Positions 33,252 to 40,333 of a DNA stretch of 64,000 bases are shown piece after piece. This DNA is from Neomoorella carbonis. GTDB taxonomy: Bacteria > Bacillota > DSM-521 > Neomoorellales > Neomoorellaceae. A program made the position numbers and the translations under genes. The notes beneath the pieces are model-generated. The model was not told where the DNA came from. It was given only the letters and a program-made list of their open reading frames with translations, and made no database searches. Positions within the stretch are counted from its first letter, which is position 1. Each line of letters begins with the position of its first letter. The DNA lies in assembly GCF_045278715.1 (NCBI RefSeq), contig NZ_CP136420.1, positions 124,001-188,000 on the forward strand, written 5' to 3'.

Positions 33252-34244
33252 ATGGGCATAGAAGGCAGCAAGCAACAGGTTTTAGATTATTTACGCCGTC
33301 ACCGCGGGGAATACATTTCTGGTGAAGAGCTGAGTAAAAAGCTGGCCATCACCAGGACGGCGGTGTGGAAGCATATCCAGGCTTTACGCCGGGAGGGATA
33401 CCAGATTGATGCCCAGACCCGCCGCGGTTATTGCTTGCTGTCCATCCCGGATTGTTTGTATCCCGAAGAGGTGGCAGCAGGCCTCAGGACGTCCTGGCTG
33501 GGACGGAACCTTTACTATTACGACGAGGTGGGTTCAACTAACCAGGTAGCTAAAGAGCTGGCCGATAGCGGGGCGCCGGAAGGGACAGTGGTCATCGCCG
33601 AGGCCCAGACAGGCGGCCGCGGACGGCGGGGACGCTCGTGGATCTCGCCGCCCCGTAAAGGCATCTGGTTCTCGGTTGTCTTGCGGCCCCGGGTAGTTCC
33701 AGCCCAGGCATCCCAGCTGACCCTGCTGGCAGCGGTGGCTGTAACGGCGGCCGTTCGCAGCCACACCGGACTCCCACCGGGCATAAAGTGGCCCAACGAT
33801 CTCCTGGCCGGCGGGCGGAAAGTCTGCGGTATCCTGACGGAGATTAAAGCGGAAATCGATGCCATCGAGTATGTTGTCCTGGGTACCGGCTTGAATGTTA
33901 ACCTGGAAGCAACTGACTTTAGTCCCGAAGTGAGGCCCCTGGCCACCTCCTTGCTTTTAGAACTGGGCCGGCCGGTGGCGCGGCTACCTTTATTCCAAGA
34001 GTTGTTGTACCAGTTGGAAAAATGGTATGAGCGCTGGCAGGAGGAGGGTTTCGAGCCTGTCCGGCGGGCCTGGAAAGAGGCGAGCGTGACCCTGGGCCGG
34101 GAGGTGGCGGTTAACTCCTGGCGGGATGTATTCCGGGGCGTGGCTGTAGATATTGACGCTGAGGGCGCGCTGCTGGTCCGGGGTGCTGGAGGTGAGGTCC
34201 GGCGTTTTACCTCGGGGGAGGTGAGTCTGCGGACGGCAAGTTAA
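33252..34244 (+). CDS. birA: Bifunctional biotin--protein ligase / biotin operon repressor
   Basis: A class II BirA of 330 aa. The N-terminal winged helix (LDYLRRHRGEYISGEELSKKL, then TAVWKHIQALR) binds DNA. The ligase core shows GSTNQVAKEL, GGRGRRGRSW for biotinyl-AMP and IKWPNDLL, followed by a C-terminal SH3-like domain. It attaches biotin to carboxylase or decarboxylase subunits and represses biotin genes. The two operators nearby, before birA and before bioY, fit this role. Confidence 0.95.
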   Translation: MGIEGSKQQVLDYLRRHRGEYISGEELSKKLAITRTAVWKHIQALRREGYQIDAQTRRGYCLLSIPDCLYPEEVAAGLRTSWLGRNLYYYDEVGSTNQVAKELADSGAPEGTVVIAEAQTGGRGRRGRSWISPPRKGIWFSVVLRPRVVPAQASQLTLLAAVAVTAAVRSHTGLPPGIKWPNDLLAGGRKVCGILTEIKAEIDAIEYVVLGTGLNVNLEATDFSPEVRPLATSLLLELGRPVARLPLFQELLYQLEKWYERWQEEGFEPVRRAWKEASVTLGREVAVNSWRDVFRGVAVDIDAEGALLVRGAGGEVRRFTSGEVSLRTAS

Positions 34245-34257
34245 ATTTTTTACCATA

Positions 34258-34320
34258 TATGTTAACCATAAAAATAGTAAATAGTTAACAATAAAAAACT
34301 GCAAATTAGCTGTTAACACC
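34258..34320. promoter_or_regulatory. BirA operator (three half-sites) upstream of bioY
   Basis: TATGTTAACC (34258-34267), 15 nt, AGTTAACAAT (34283-34292) forms a near-consensus biotin operator. A further half-site TGTTAACA (34311-34318) lies in opposite orientation to the second. All sit upstream of bioY, so biotin-bound BirA would block its transcription. A GCCGGC hairpin follows at about 34364-34382. Confidence 0.75.
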
Positions 34321-34401
34321 ATTCATGATGGCGAGCCGCCGTAAGCTGGGGGCTGGAAAATACCGGCCGGCGACAGGCCGGCTTTAGAGGAGGAATCTTT
34401 C

Positions 34402-34977
34402 TTGCGTACTAAAGATATGGCTCTGGTGGCCCTTTTTGCCGCCCTGATAGCCGTCCTGGCCCAGGTGGCTATTCCCCTGCCCTTTTCACCGGTACCCATT
34501 ACCGGCCAGGTCCTGGGAGTATTCCTGGCCGGTGCCATCCTGGGTAAAAATAGAGGCACCCTGGCTATAATCGTTTATTTACTCCTTGGCGCCATTGGCT
34601 TGCCCGTCTTTGCCCGTGGCGGAGCCGGCCTGGCGGCCTTTGCCAGGCCGTCGGGGGGATACCTCTGGGGTTTTGCCCTGGGCGTCTACGTCATGGGTAT
34701 GATCCTGGAAAGGGGCAAAGGGGAACCGGGTTACGGCCGCCTGGCTGCCGGTATGCTCACCTGCCTGGTGGTAATCTACATTCTGGGTACTATACAGTTA
34801 ATGTATATCCTGCATCTTAATCTGGTCCAAGGGCTTCTCATGGGGGTTCTGCCCTACATTCCCCTGGACCTGGCCAAACTGGTCCTGGCGGCAGCCGTCA
34901 GCCTCCAGGTCCGGCGGGCGCTGCAGCAGGCAGGGTACCTGCCCGCTAAGACTACTAATCCAGAAACCACAAATTAA
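34402..34977 (+). CDS. bioY: Biotin transporter substrate-binding subunit BioY
   Basis: The S component of an energy-coupling-factor biotin importer, a membrane protein with about six helices. The family blocks are VPITGQVLGVFLAGAILGKNRG and GGAGLAAFARPSGGYLWGF, then the C-terminal LGVLPYIPLDLAKLVLAA pattern. It has 191 aa and starts at TTG 34402 behind AGAGGAGGAA. The T and A components (EcfT/EcfA) are not beside it, so it must share a general module. Control by BirA is supported by the upstream operator. Confidence 0.92.
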   Translation: MRTKDMALVALFAALIAVLAQVAIPLPFSPVPITGQVLGVFLAGAILGKNRGTLAIIVYLLLGAIGLPVFARGGAGLAAFARPSGGYLWGFALGVYVMGMILERGKGEPGYGRLAAGMLTCLVVIYILGTIQLMYILHLNLVQGLLMGVLPYIPLDLAKLVLAAAVSLQVRRALQQAGYLPAKTTNPETTN

Positions 34978-34984
34978 AAACGAT

Positions 34985-35013
34985 AAACACCCCTTAACGG
35001 GGGTTATTTTTTT
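34985..35013 (+). terminator. Terminator after bioY
   Basis: AAC-CCCC / GGGG-GTT stem with a 5-6 nt loop followed by ATTTTTTT. Confidence 0.8.
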
Positions 35014-35084
35014 ACGGCAGGAAAGAGGATAAAGCCGGGTACTGTGGAATAATTGAAGTTGAAAAGAATGGAGGGGATGCGGCC

Positions 35085-35849
35085 ATGTTAATGGCCATCG
35101 ATGTCGGCAATACTAATATTGTCATTGGGCTATATAAAGGGAAAGAGCTGCAATGCCACTGGCGCCTGGCCAGCGACCGGCAGAAGACGGCCGATGAATA
35201 CGGCCTGATTTTACGTCAGCTGACCAATTACCAGGGGCTGGGCTTGGAGGCCATTAAAGCCGTGGTCATGGCTTCCGTGGTGCCGACTTTAACCCAGACT
35301 TTGACCATGATGCTAAAAGATCAGTTTAACTGCCAGCTGCTGGTTATCGGCCCCGGGGTAAAAACGGGGATGCCCATCCGTTTTGACAACCCCAGAGAGG
35401 TAGGCGCCGACCGGATTGTCAACGGTGTGGCCGTCTATGAACTTTACGGAGGCCCGGCCATTGTCGTGGACTTCGGGACCGCCACCACCTTTGACGCCAT
35501 CTCTGCGAGCGGCGAATATCTGGGAGGGGCCATCGCCCCCGGCATTGGCATCGCCACCGATGCTCTATTTGCCCGGGCGGCCAAACTGCCACGCGTAGAA
35601 CTCATTAGGCCGCCCCGGGTAATCGGTAAAAATACTGTGGCCTGCATGCAGGCGGGGATAATGTATGGCTTTATCGGCCAGGTAGAGGGAATTGTTAGCC
35701 GCATGAAGGCCGAGATGGGGGGGCGGGCCGTGGTGGTGGCCACCGGCGGCCTTGCCGGCTTGATAGCACCTGAAGTTAGCTGCATCGATAAGGTCGACCC
35801 CCTGTTAACCCTGGAGGGTTTGCGGATCGTCTATGAGCGCAACAGTTAA
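35085..35849 (+). CDS. coaX: Type III pantothenate kinase
   Basis: Phosphorylates pantothenate, the first step from vitamin to CoA; type III kinases are not feedback-inhibited by CoA. The ASKHA-fold motifs are AIDVGNTNIVIGL, REVGADRIVNGVA and VVDFGTATTFDAI. The length is 254 aa and the start follows GGAGGGGA. It overlaps dusB by 17 nt. Placement near panC, panD and birA makes a cofactor block. Confidence 0.95.
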   Translation: MLMAIDVGNTNIVIGLYKGKELQCHWRLASDRQKTADEYGLILRQLTNYQGLGLEAIKAVVMASVVPTLTQTLTMMLKDQFNCQLLVIGPGVKTGMPIRFDNPREVGADRIVNGVAVYELYGGPAIVVDFGTATTFDAISASGEYLGGAIAPGIGIATDALFARAAKLPRVELIRPPRVIGKNTVACMQAGIMYGFIGQVEGIVSRMKAEMGGRAVVVATGGLAGLIAPEVSCIDKVDPLLTLEGLRIVYERNS

Positions 35850-36831
35850 AATTGGCCCGGTTACATTGGACGCACCCCTGGTGACGGCGCCCATGGCGGG
35901 TTTTACCGACCGCATCTTTCGCCACCTCGCCAGAGAAGCGGGGGCGGCATTAACCTATACTGAAATGATCAGCGCCCAGGGTCTTATTTATCAAAGTAAG
36001 GCTACGTGGGCGCTCCTCGATTTAAAGGATGAACCTGGTCCGGTTGCCGTTCAGCTCTTTGGCCGCGAGCCGGAAATCCTGGCCAGGGCTACCAAACTGG
36101 CCGTGGCCGCCGGGGCGGCCATTGTCGATTTAAATATGGGCTGCCCGACACCCAAGATAGTGAAAAATGGTGAGGGAGCGGCCTTGATGCGCGATCTATC
36201 CCTGGCGGCGGATATTGTCGCCGCCATGGCGGAGGCGGCCGGGCCGGTACCGGTAACGGTCAAGATGCGCAAGGGCTGGGATGAAGATTCCGTAAATGTT
36301 GTTGAGGCAGCCCGGGCGGTGGTGGAGGCCGGGGCAAAGGCGGTAGCCATCCACGGCCGCACCCGCAGCCAGTTTTACAGCGGACTGGCCGACTGGGATT
36401 GCATCCGCAGGGTAAAGGAAGCCGTACAGGTACCGGTCGTTGGCAATGGCGATATCAGGACACCGGAGGACGCCGTAGCCATGCTGGAACAGACAGGTTG
36501 CGACGCCGTCATGGTAGGCCGGGCTGCTATAGGCAATCCCTGGCTTTTAACGGCCATCCGCGCCCGCCTGGAAGGCCGGCCGGTGCCTCCCGCGCCGGAT
36601 GTGGCCACGAGGATGGCCACGGCCATTCGCCATTTAAACATGATGGTGGAGCTGAAAGGGGAAAAGACGGCGGTAAAAGAAATGCGAAAAGTCTTGGCTT
36701 GTTACATCCGGGGTTTACCGGGAGCAGCCCGCCTGCGCCAGCACCTTTATACCCTGGATACCGCGGCGGAAGTCATCGCCACCCTGAATGCTTATAGCCG
36801 TGAATATCTTGACCAGCATGCCTCTGAATAA
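35833..36831 (+). CDS. dusB: tRNA-dihydrouridine synthase (DusB type)
   Basis: An FMN-dependent TIM-barrel enzyme that reduces uridines in tRNA. TAPMAGFTDRIFR, then LNMGCPTPKIVKNGEGAAL with catalytic C104, IHGRTRSQFYSG and VMVGRAAIGNPW are typical. It has 332 aa. It overlaps coaX and ends before a truncated repeat copy. Confidence 0.95.
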   Translation: MSATVKIGPVTLDAPLVTAPMAGFTDRIFRHLAREAGAALTYTEMISAQGLIYQSKATWALLDLKDEPGPVAVQLFGREPEILARATKLAVAAGAAIVDLNMGCPTPKIVKNGEGAALMRDLSLAADIVAAMAEAAGPVPVTVKMRKGWDEDSVNVVEAARAVVEAGAKAVAIHGRTRSQFYSGLADWDCIRRVKEAVQVPVVGNGDIRTPEDAVAMLEQTGCDAVMVGRAAIGNPWLLTAIRARLEGRPVPPAPDVATRMATAIRHLNMMVELKGEKTAVKEMRKVLACYIRGLPGAARLRQHLYTLDTAAEVIATLNAYSREYLDQHASE

Positions 36832-36842
36832 CTTTCCGTACG

Positions 36843-36875
36843 GGCATTGTTTTGCTCGCTCTGTCGTCCTCGCGG
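36843..36875 (-). repeat. Truncated copy of the 238-bp repeat element
   Basis: On the minus strand this segment reads CCGCGAGGAC, a short variable stretch, then GAGCGAGCAAAACAATGC. It matches positions 10999-11030 of the larger element with a few changes. No other part of the element is present here. Confidence 0.6.
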
Positions 36876-36905
36876 TGCGGCCTGTTAAGGGGCTGCTAAA
36901 CTACC

Positions 36906-36962
36906 TTGCCAGGACGGTTTTATTTTGTTATAATCTCCCTGTGCACATATCTGTGCACAGGG
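36906..36962 (+). promoter_or_regulatory. Promoter with perfect palindromic operator for the HTH gene
   Basis: TTGCCA (36906-36911), 17 nt, then an extended -10 TGTTATAAT (36926-36934). Over the expected start lies a perfect 11-bp inverted repeat, CCCTGTGCACA (36937-36947) and TGTGCACAGGG (36952-36962), around TATC. Each half contains the palindrome TGTGCACA. The right end also supplies the GGGAG ribosome binding site. A bound repressor would block both polymerase and, as RNA hairpin, the ribosome. Confidence 0.75.
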
Positions 36963-36974
36963 AGTAGACTTCTG

Positions 36975-37520
36975 ATGGACCTGATCCGGATTGGCGACAA
37001 GCTTATCAGCCGGCGGAAGATTAACTCCATCCTGGAGCGCATCTTTACATTGCGCTGCCAGGGTTTTTCCCAGCAGGAGGCAGCCCGGCAGGTAGGCGTC
37101 GACCGCTCCTTTGTCTCCCGTTTAGAAACCCTGGGCGAGATACGGCGCGGCCGGCGTATAGCCGTGGTAGGCTTTCCCGTTGCCAATAAGGCTGAGCTGG
37201 AAAATATGCTGCGGCAGGAGGGCGTAGAATACATATTACTTTTAACCGATGCCGAACGCTGGGATTTTGTCCGCAAGAAAAGCGGGCTGGAGTTACTGAA
37301 CCAGCTGATGGAGATTGTAGGCCGGATACGGGACTACGATGTCGTCATCATTATCGGTTCCGACTACCGCATCAAGGTCAGCGAAGCTCTGCTGGGACGG
37401 GAAGTGGTTGGTGTGGAAATCGGCTCTTCCCCCATTAGAGGCGACAGGGAGGTAAACGTCGAGGAATTGCGGTCGCTGGTACGCCAGTTGGTGAAGGATA
37501 AGGAGTTGGATAATAAATGA
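36975..37520 (+). CDS. Helix-turn-helix regulator of unknown type
   Basis: A 181-aa protein with an N-terminal HTH (about residues 15-55): ILERIFTLRCQGFSQQEAARQVGVDRSFVSRLETLG. A second domain follows, starting with a strand RIAVVGFPVANKAELENML and another Rossmann-like stretch YDVVIIIGSDYRIKVSEALL. I do not know a named family. The ATG at 36975 follows GGGAG by about 10 nt; the frame open from 36906 would cross the promoter and is rejected. The palindrome over its start site suggests autoregulation. Its stop overlaps the next start (ATGA), so the two are coupled. Confidence 0.75.
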   Translation: MDLIRIGDKLISRRKINSILERIFTLRCQGFSQQEAARQVGVDRSFVSRLETLGEIRRGRRIAVVGFPVANKAELENMLRQEGVEYILLLTDAERWDFVRKKSGLELLNQLMEIVGRIRDYDVVIIIGSDYRIKVSEALLGREVVGVEIGSSPIRGDREVNVEELRSLVRQLVKDKELDNK

Positions 37521-38419
37521 AACGAGTGGTCAGCATCAGCCTGGGTTCATCCAAACGGGATCACCAGGTGGAAGCGGAATTCCTGGGAGAAAAGTTCCGC
37601 ATCGAGCGCATCGGTACCGACGGCGATACGGAGCGGATGATCAATCTTATCCGGGAACTGGACGGGCAGGTGGATGCCTTCGGCCTGGGAGGGATGGATC
37701 TGTATATTCGGGTAGGTGCCAGGCGTTATCTCCTCCGGGATGCAGCTAAAATAGTCCGGGCGGCCCGCCTGACCCCCATGGTGGACGGCGGCGGCTTAAA
37801 GGACACCCTGGAGCGAAGAGTGATAGCCTACCTGGCACGGGAAGGTATCCTGGATTTCCAGGGGAAGAGGGTGCTCGTGGTCAGCGCCGTCGACCGCTTT
37901 GGTATGGCGGAAGCACTGGACGCTGCCGGCGCGGATCTTATTTGCGGCGACCTGATTTTTGGCCTGGGCATACCCGTACCCATCCGTTCCCTGGCGAGAT
38001 TCCAGCGGGTGGCCTACCTGGCGGCTCCCCTGGTGCGCCTGTTACCCTTTAAACTCCTCTATCCTACCGGTAAAGAGCAGGAAAAAATCGATAACCGCTA
38101 CCAGCGCTATTATGAAGATGCGGAGATCATTGCCGGCGATTTCCTTTTCATCCGCCGTTACCTCCCCCCTGAACTGCCGGGCAAGATAATAATTACCAAT
38201 ACCGTTACCAGCGCTGACATTGAAGAGCTGCGCCGGAGGGGGATTAAAACTTTGATCACTACGACGCCGGAGTTTAACGGCCGCTCCTTCGGCACCAACG
38301 TCATGGAAGGCGTGCTTTTAACCTTGAGCGGGAAAAAGCCCGAGGATGTCACCCCGGAAGATTACAACCGCCTCCTGGACCGGCTGGAATTTAAACCACG
38401 CATCGTAAATTTGAATTGA
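37517..38419 (+). CDS. Unknown protein (related genes are sometimes labelled quinate 5-dehydrogenase)
   Basis: A 300-aa soluble protein. It begins KRVVSISLGSSKRDHQVEAEFLGE and has GLGGMDLYIRVGARRYLLRDA, a Rossmann-like KRVLVVSAVDRFGMAEALDAAGADLICGD and the C-terminal TTTPEFNGRSFGTNVMEG. I recall homologues in Moorella- and Desulfotomaculum-like genomes called quinate dehydrogenase, but no catalytic quinate-site residues can be pointed to. It sits in a translational overlap with the HTH gene and about 120 nt before the acyl-ACP reductase homologue, so the three probably act together. Confidence 0.75.
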   Translation: MKRVVSISLGSSKRDHQVEAEFLGEKFRIERIGTDGDTERMINLIRELDGQVDAFGLGGMDLYIRVGARRYLLRDAAKIVRAARLTPMVDGGGLKDTLERRVIAYLAREGILDFQGKRVLVVSAVDRFGMAEALDAAGADLICGDLIFGLGIPVPIRSLARFQRVAYLAAPLVRLLPFKLLYPTGKEQEKIDNRYQRYYEDAEIIAGDFLFIRRYLPPELPGKIIITNTVTSADIEELRRRGIKTLITTTPEFNGRSFGTNVMEGVLLTLSGKKPEDVTPEDYNRLLDRLEFKPRIVNLN

Positions 38420-38542
38420 GCTACATTATGGGAAAGCCGCCCGCGGCGGTGCTGCGCCACCAGCGGACGCAGGAGAAGGAGGAGGGCGGCCTCCGACAAA
38501 CCTGCCGCTTCCCCTATCTATTCTTCGAAGGAGGGCTATTCC

Positions 38543-39625
38543 TTGCACAGGTTCGCCTTTATGATCCATCCCCTTGATATCAGCGATATCACCAGGAAAT
38601 TTCCCCTCGCCCGCCACTTGCCAGCCGGTCTCCTGGAACGGGCGGTACGTTATCTTCCTCCCCTGAAAACTTCGCACATTACCGGTGTCCGTTCTCCCTA
38701 CGCAGAAACTGAAGGATGGTTCGTAGCCTGTCCCCTGACTTCACGCCAGATGGTAAGCCTGCCGGAAAAATTTGTAATGGAACGGATTGTTCGTACCGGC
38801 CGCCTGGCGGAAAAACTGGGCGCCGAAATCCTGGGGCTGGGAGCCATGACTTCTGTAGTCGGCGATGCCGGGATTACCGTGGCCCGTAATTTAAATATAG
38901 CGGTGACCACAGGTAACAGCTATACCGTGGCTACGGCCATAGAAGCAACGGAAAAGGCGGCGGCCATGATGGATATCGACCTGCCCGGGGCCGAAGTGGC
39001 CATTGTCGGGGCTACAGGTTCCATTGGCGCCGTGTGCGCTAAAATCCTGGCCCGTCGCTGCCAGCATCTAACCCTTGTTGCCCGCAATGAAACCAAACTG
39101 GCCCGCCTGGCCGGTGAGATAAAGGATATGACTGGGGTAAAGGCCAGGATAACCTGCCATTCCCGGGAAGCTCTCCGCAACGCCGATGTTATTATCACCG
39201 TTACTTCAGCGGTAGATACCGTCATCGAGCCCGGAGACCTGAAACCTGGGGCGGTAGTCTGCGACGTAGCCCGGCCCCGGGACGTTTCCCGGCGAGTGGC
39301 CGAGATGCGCGACGACGTGCTGGTGATTGACGGCGGGGTGGTAGAGGTGCCGGGCAATGTCAACTTTAACTTTAATTTCGGTTACCCGCCGGGATTAGCC
39401 TATGCCTGCATGGCCGAAACCATGATCCTGGCTCTGGAGGGGCGAATTGAAAACTTTACCCTGGGCCGGGAGTTAACGGTAGAACAGATTGATACCATTA
39501 ACCGCCTGGCGGCTAAACACGGCTTTCGCGTGGCCGGCTTCCGTAGTTTCGAGTTGCCGGTTTCCGAAGCCAGGGTTGCGGCCATCCGCGACCAGGCCCG
39601 GCGTAAATTAGCCCTGGCTCGTTAA
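38543..39625 (+). CDS. Homologue of cyanobacterial long-chain acyl-ACP reductase
   Basis: A 360-aa soluble protein. The best match I can recall is the cyanobacterial acyl-ACP reductase (AAR), which reduces acyl-ACP to fatty aldehyde. Shared stretches are the opening MIHPLDISD, LGLGAMTSVVG, TTGNSYTVATAIEA, the NADPH-fold VGATGSIGAVCAKIL, LTLVARNETKLARL, IDGGVVEVPG, and YACMAETMILALEG. The last contains C289, aligned with the AAR catalytic Cys294. The family is also like shikimate dehydrogenase. TTG 38543 follows GAAGGAGGG at 8 nt. It is the third gene of an apparent cluster with the HTH gene. Acyl-ACP activity is inference. Confidence 0.75.
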   Translation: MHRFAFMIHPLDISDITRKFPLARHLPAGLLERAVRYLPPLKTSHITGVRSPYAETEGWFVACPLTSRQMVSLPEKFVMERIVRTGRLAEKLGAEILGLGAMTSVVGDAGITVARNLNIAVTTGNSYTVATAIEATEKAAAMMDIDLPGAEVAIVGATGSIGAVCAKILARRCQHLTLVARNETKLARLAGEIKDMTGVKARITCHSREALRNADVIITVTSAVDTVIEPGDLKPGAVVCDVARPRDVSRRVAEMRDDVLVIDGGVVEVPGNVNFNFNFGYPPGLAYACMAETMILALEGRIENFTLGRELTVEQIDTINRLAAKHGFRVAGFRSFELPVSEARVAAIRDQARRKLALAR

Positions 39626-39639
39626 CTTTTGGAAAGGTA

Positions 39640-39668
39640 TTGACATGGTAACCGGACAGGCCTATAAT
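39640..39668 (+). promoter_or_regulatory. Consensus sigma-A promoter for greA-lysS
   Basis: Perfect TTGACA (39640-39645), 17-nt spacer and perfect TATAAT (39663-39668). It predicts a start near 39675 and a leader of about 160 nt. Confidence 0.88.
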
Positions 39669-39695
39669 ACCAATAAACGAAGCGGACTATGGCAC

Positions 39696-39727
39696 AACAA
39701 GCACTGGGAAACCTCCCGGTGCTTGTT
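39696..39727 (+). ncRNA. Stable hairpin in the greA leader
   Basis: A 13-bp stem with one G-T pair (39696-39708 with 39715-39727), 6-nt loop aaacct, and no T-run after it. It begins about 20 nt after the predicted transcript start and could act as an RNA-stability element or a pausing signal. Confidence 0.5.
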
Positions 39728-39837
39728 ATGGTACTTGGACCTGTGGAGCGGCCGCATAAAGGAACGAAAAAGGACATATATTGAGATAGCACCGGTGCTT
39801 ATAAGTGATGCGGTAACTGAAGGGGAGCGAGCAGAGG

Positions 39838-40320
39838 ATGGCAGAAAAAGAAACCTTATTAACCATGAGCGGATTGAAGAAACTGGAAGAAGAGCTGGAG
39901 TACCTTAAATCTGTAAAAAGGCGGGAGGTCGCCGAACGTTTAAAGCAGGCCATAGAGTTCGGCGACCTCAGCGAGAACTCTGAATATGAGGACGCCAAAA
40001 ACGAGCAGGCCTTCATTGAAGGCCGTATTCTTACCCTGGAAAAAAAGCTGCGTAACGCCAGGGTTATTGACGCCAGCGAGGTACCGGATGACGTTGTCTC
40101 CCTCGGCTCCCGGGTCACTTTAAAAGACATGGACGCCGGGGAGGAACTACAATACGAAATTGTCGGCTCTATGGAAGCTGATCCGTCGGAGAACCGAATT
40201 TCCAACGAGTCGCCGGTAGGCAAGGCCATCCTGGGCCATCGTATTGGAGAAATAATAAATATTCAGGTACCAGCCGGAACCCTGCGTTACCAGATAGTAA
40301 ATATTACCAGAGGGCAATAG
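39838..40320 (+). CDS. greA: Transcription elongation factor GreA
   Basis: GreA rescues backtracked RNA polymerase by stimulating transcript cleavage. The N-terminal coiled coil with the DLSENSEYEDAKNEQAFIEGRI tip (about residues 43-64) and the C-terminal FKBP-like domain ending SPVGKAILGHRIGE are clear. It has 160 aa. It is followed by lysS after 13 nt, the usual Firmicute order. Confidence 0.96.
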   Translation: MAEKETLLTMSGLKKLEEELEYLKSVKRREVAERLKQAIEFGDLSENSEYEDAKNEQAFIEGRILTLEKKLRNARVIDASEVPDDVVSLGSRVTLKDMDAGEELQYEIVGSMEADPSENRISNESPVGKAILGHRIGEIINIQVPAGTLRYQIVNITRGQ

Positions 40321-40333
40321 GGGGAACAATAGT

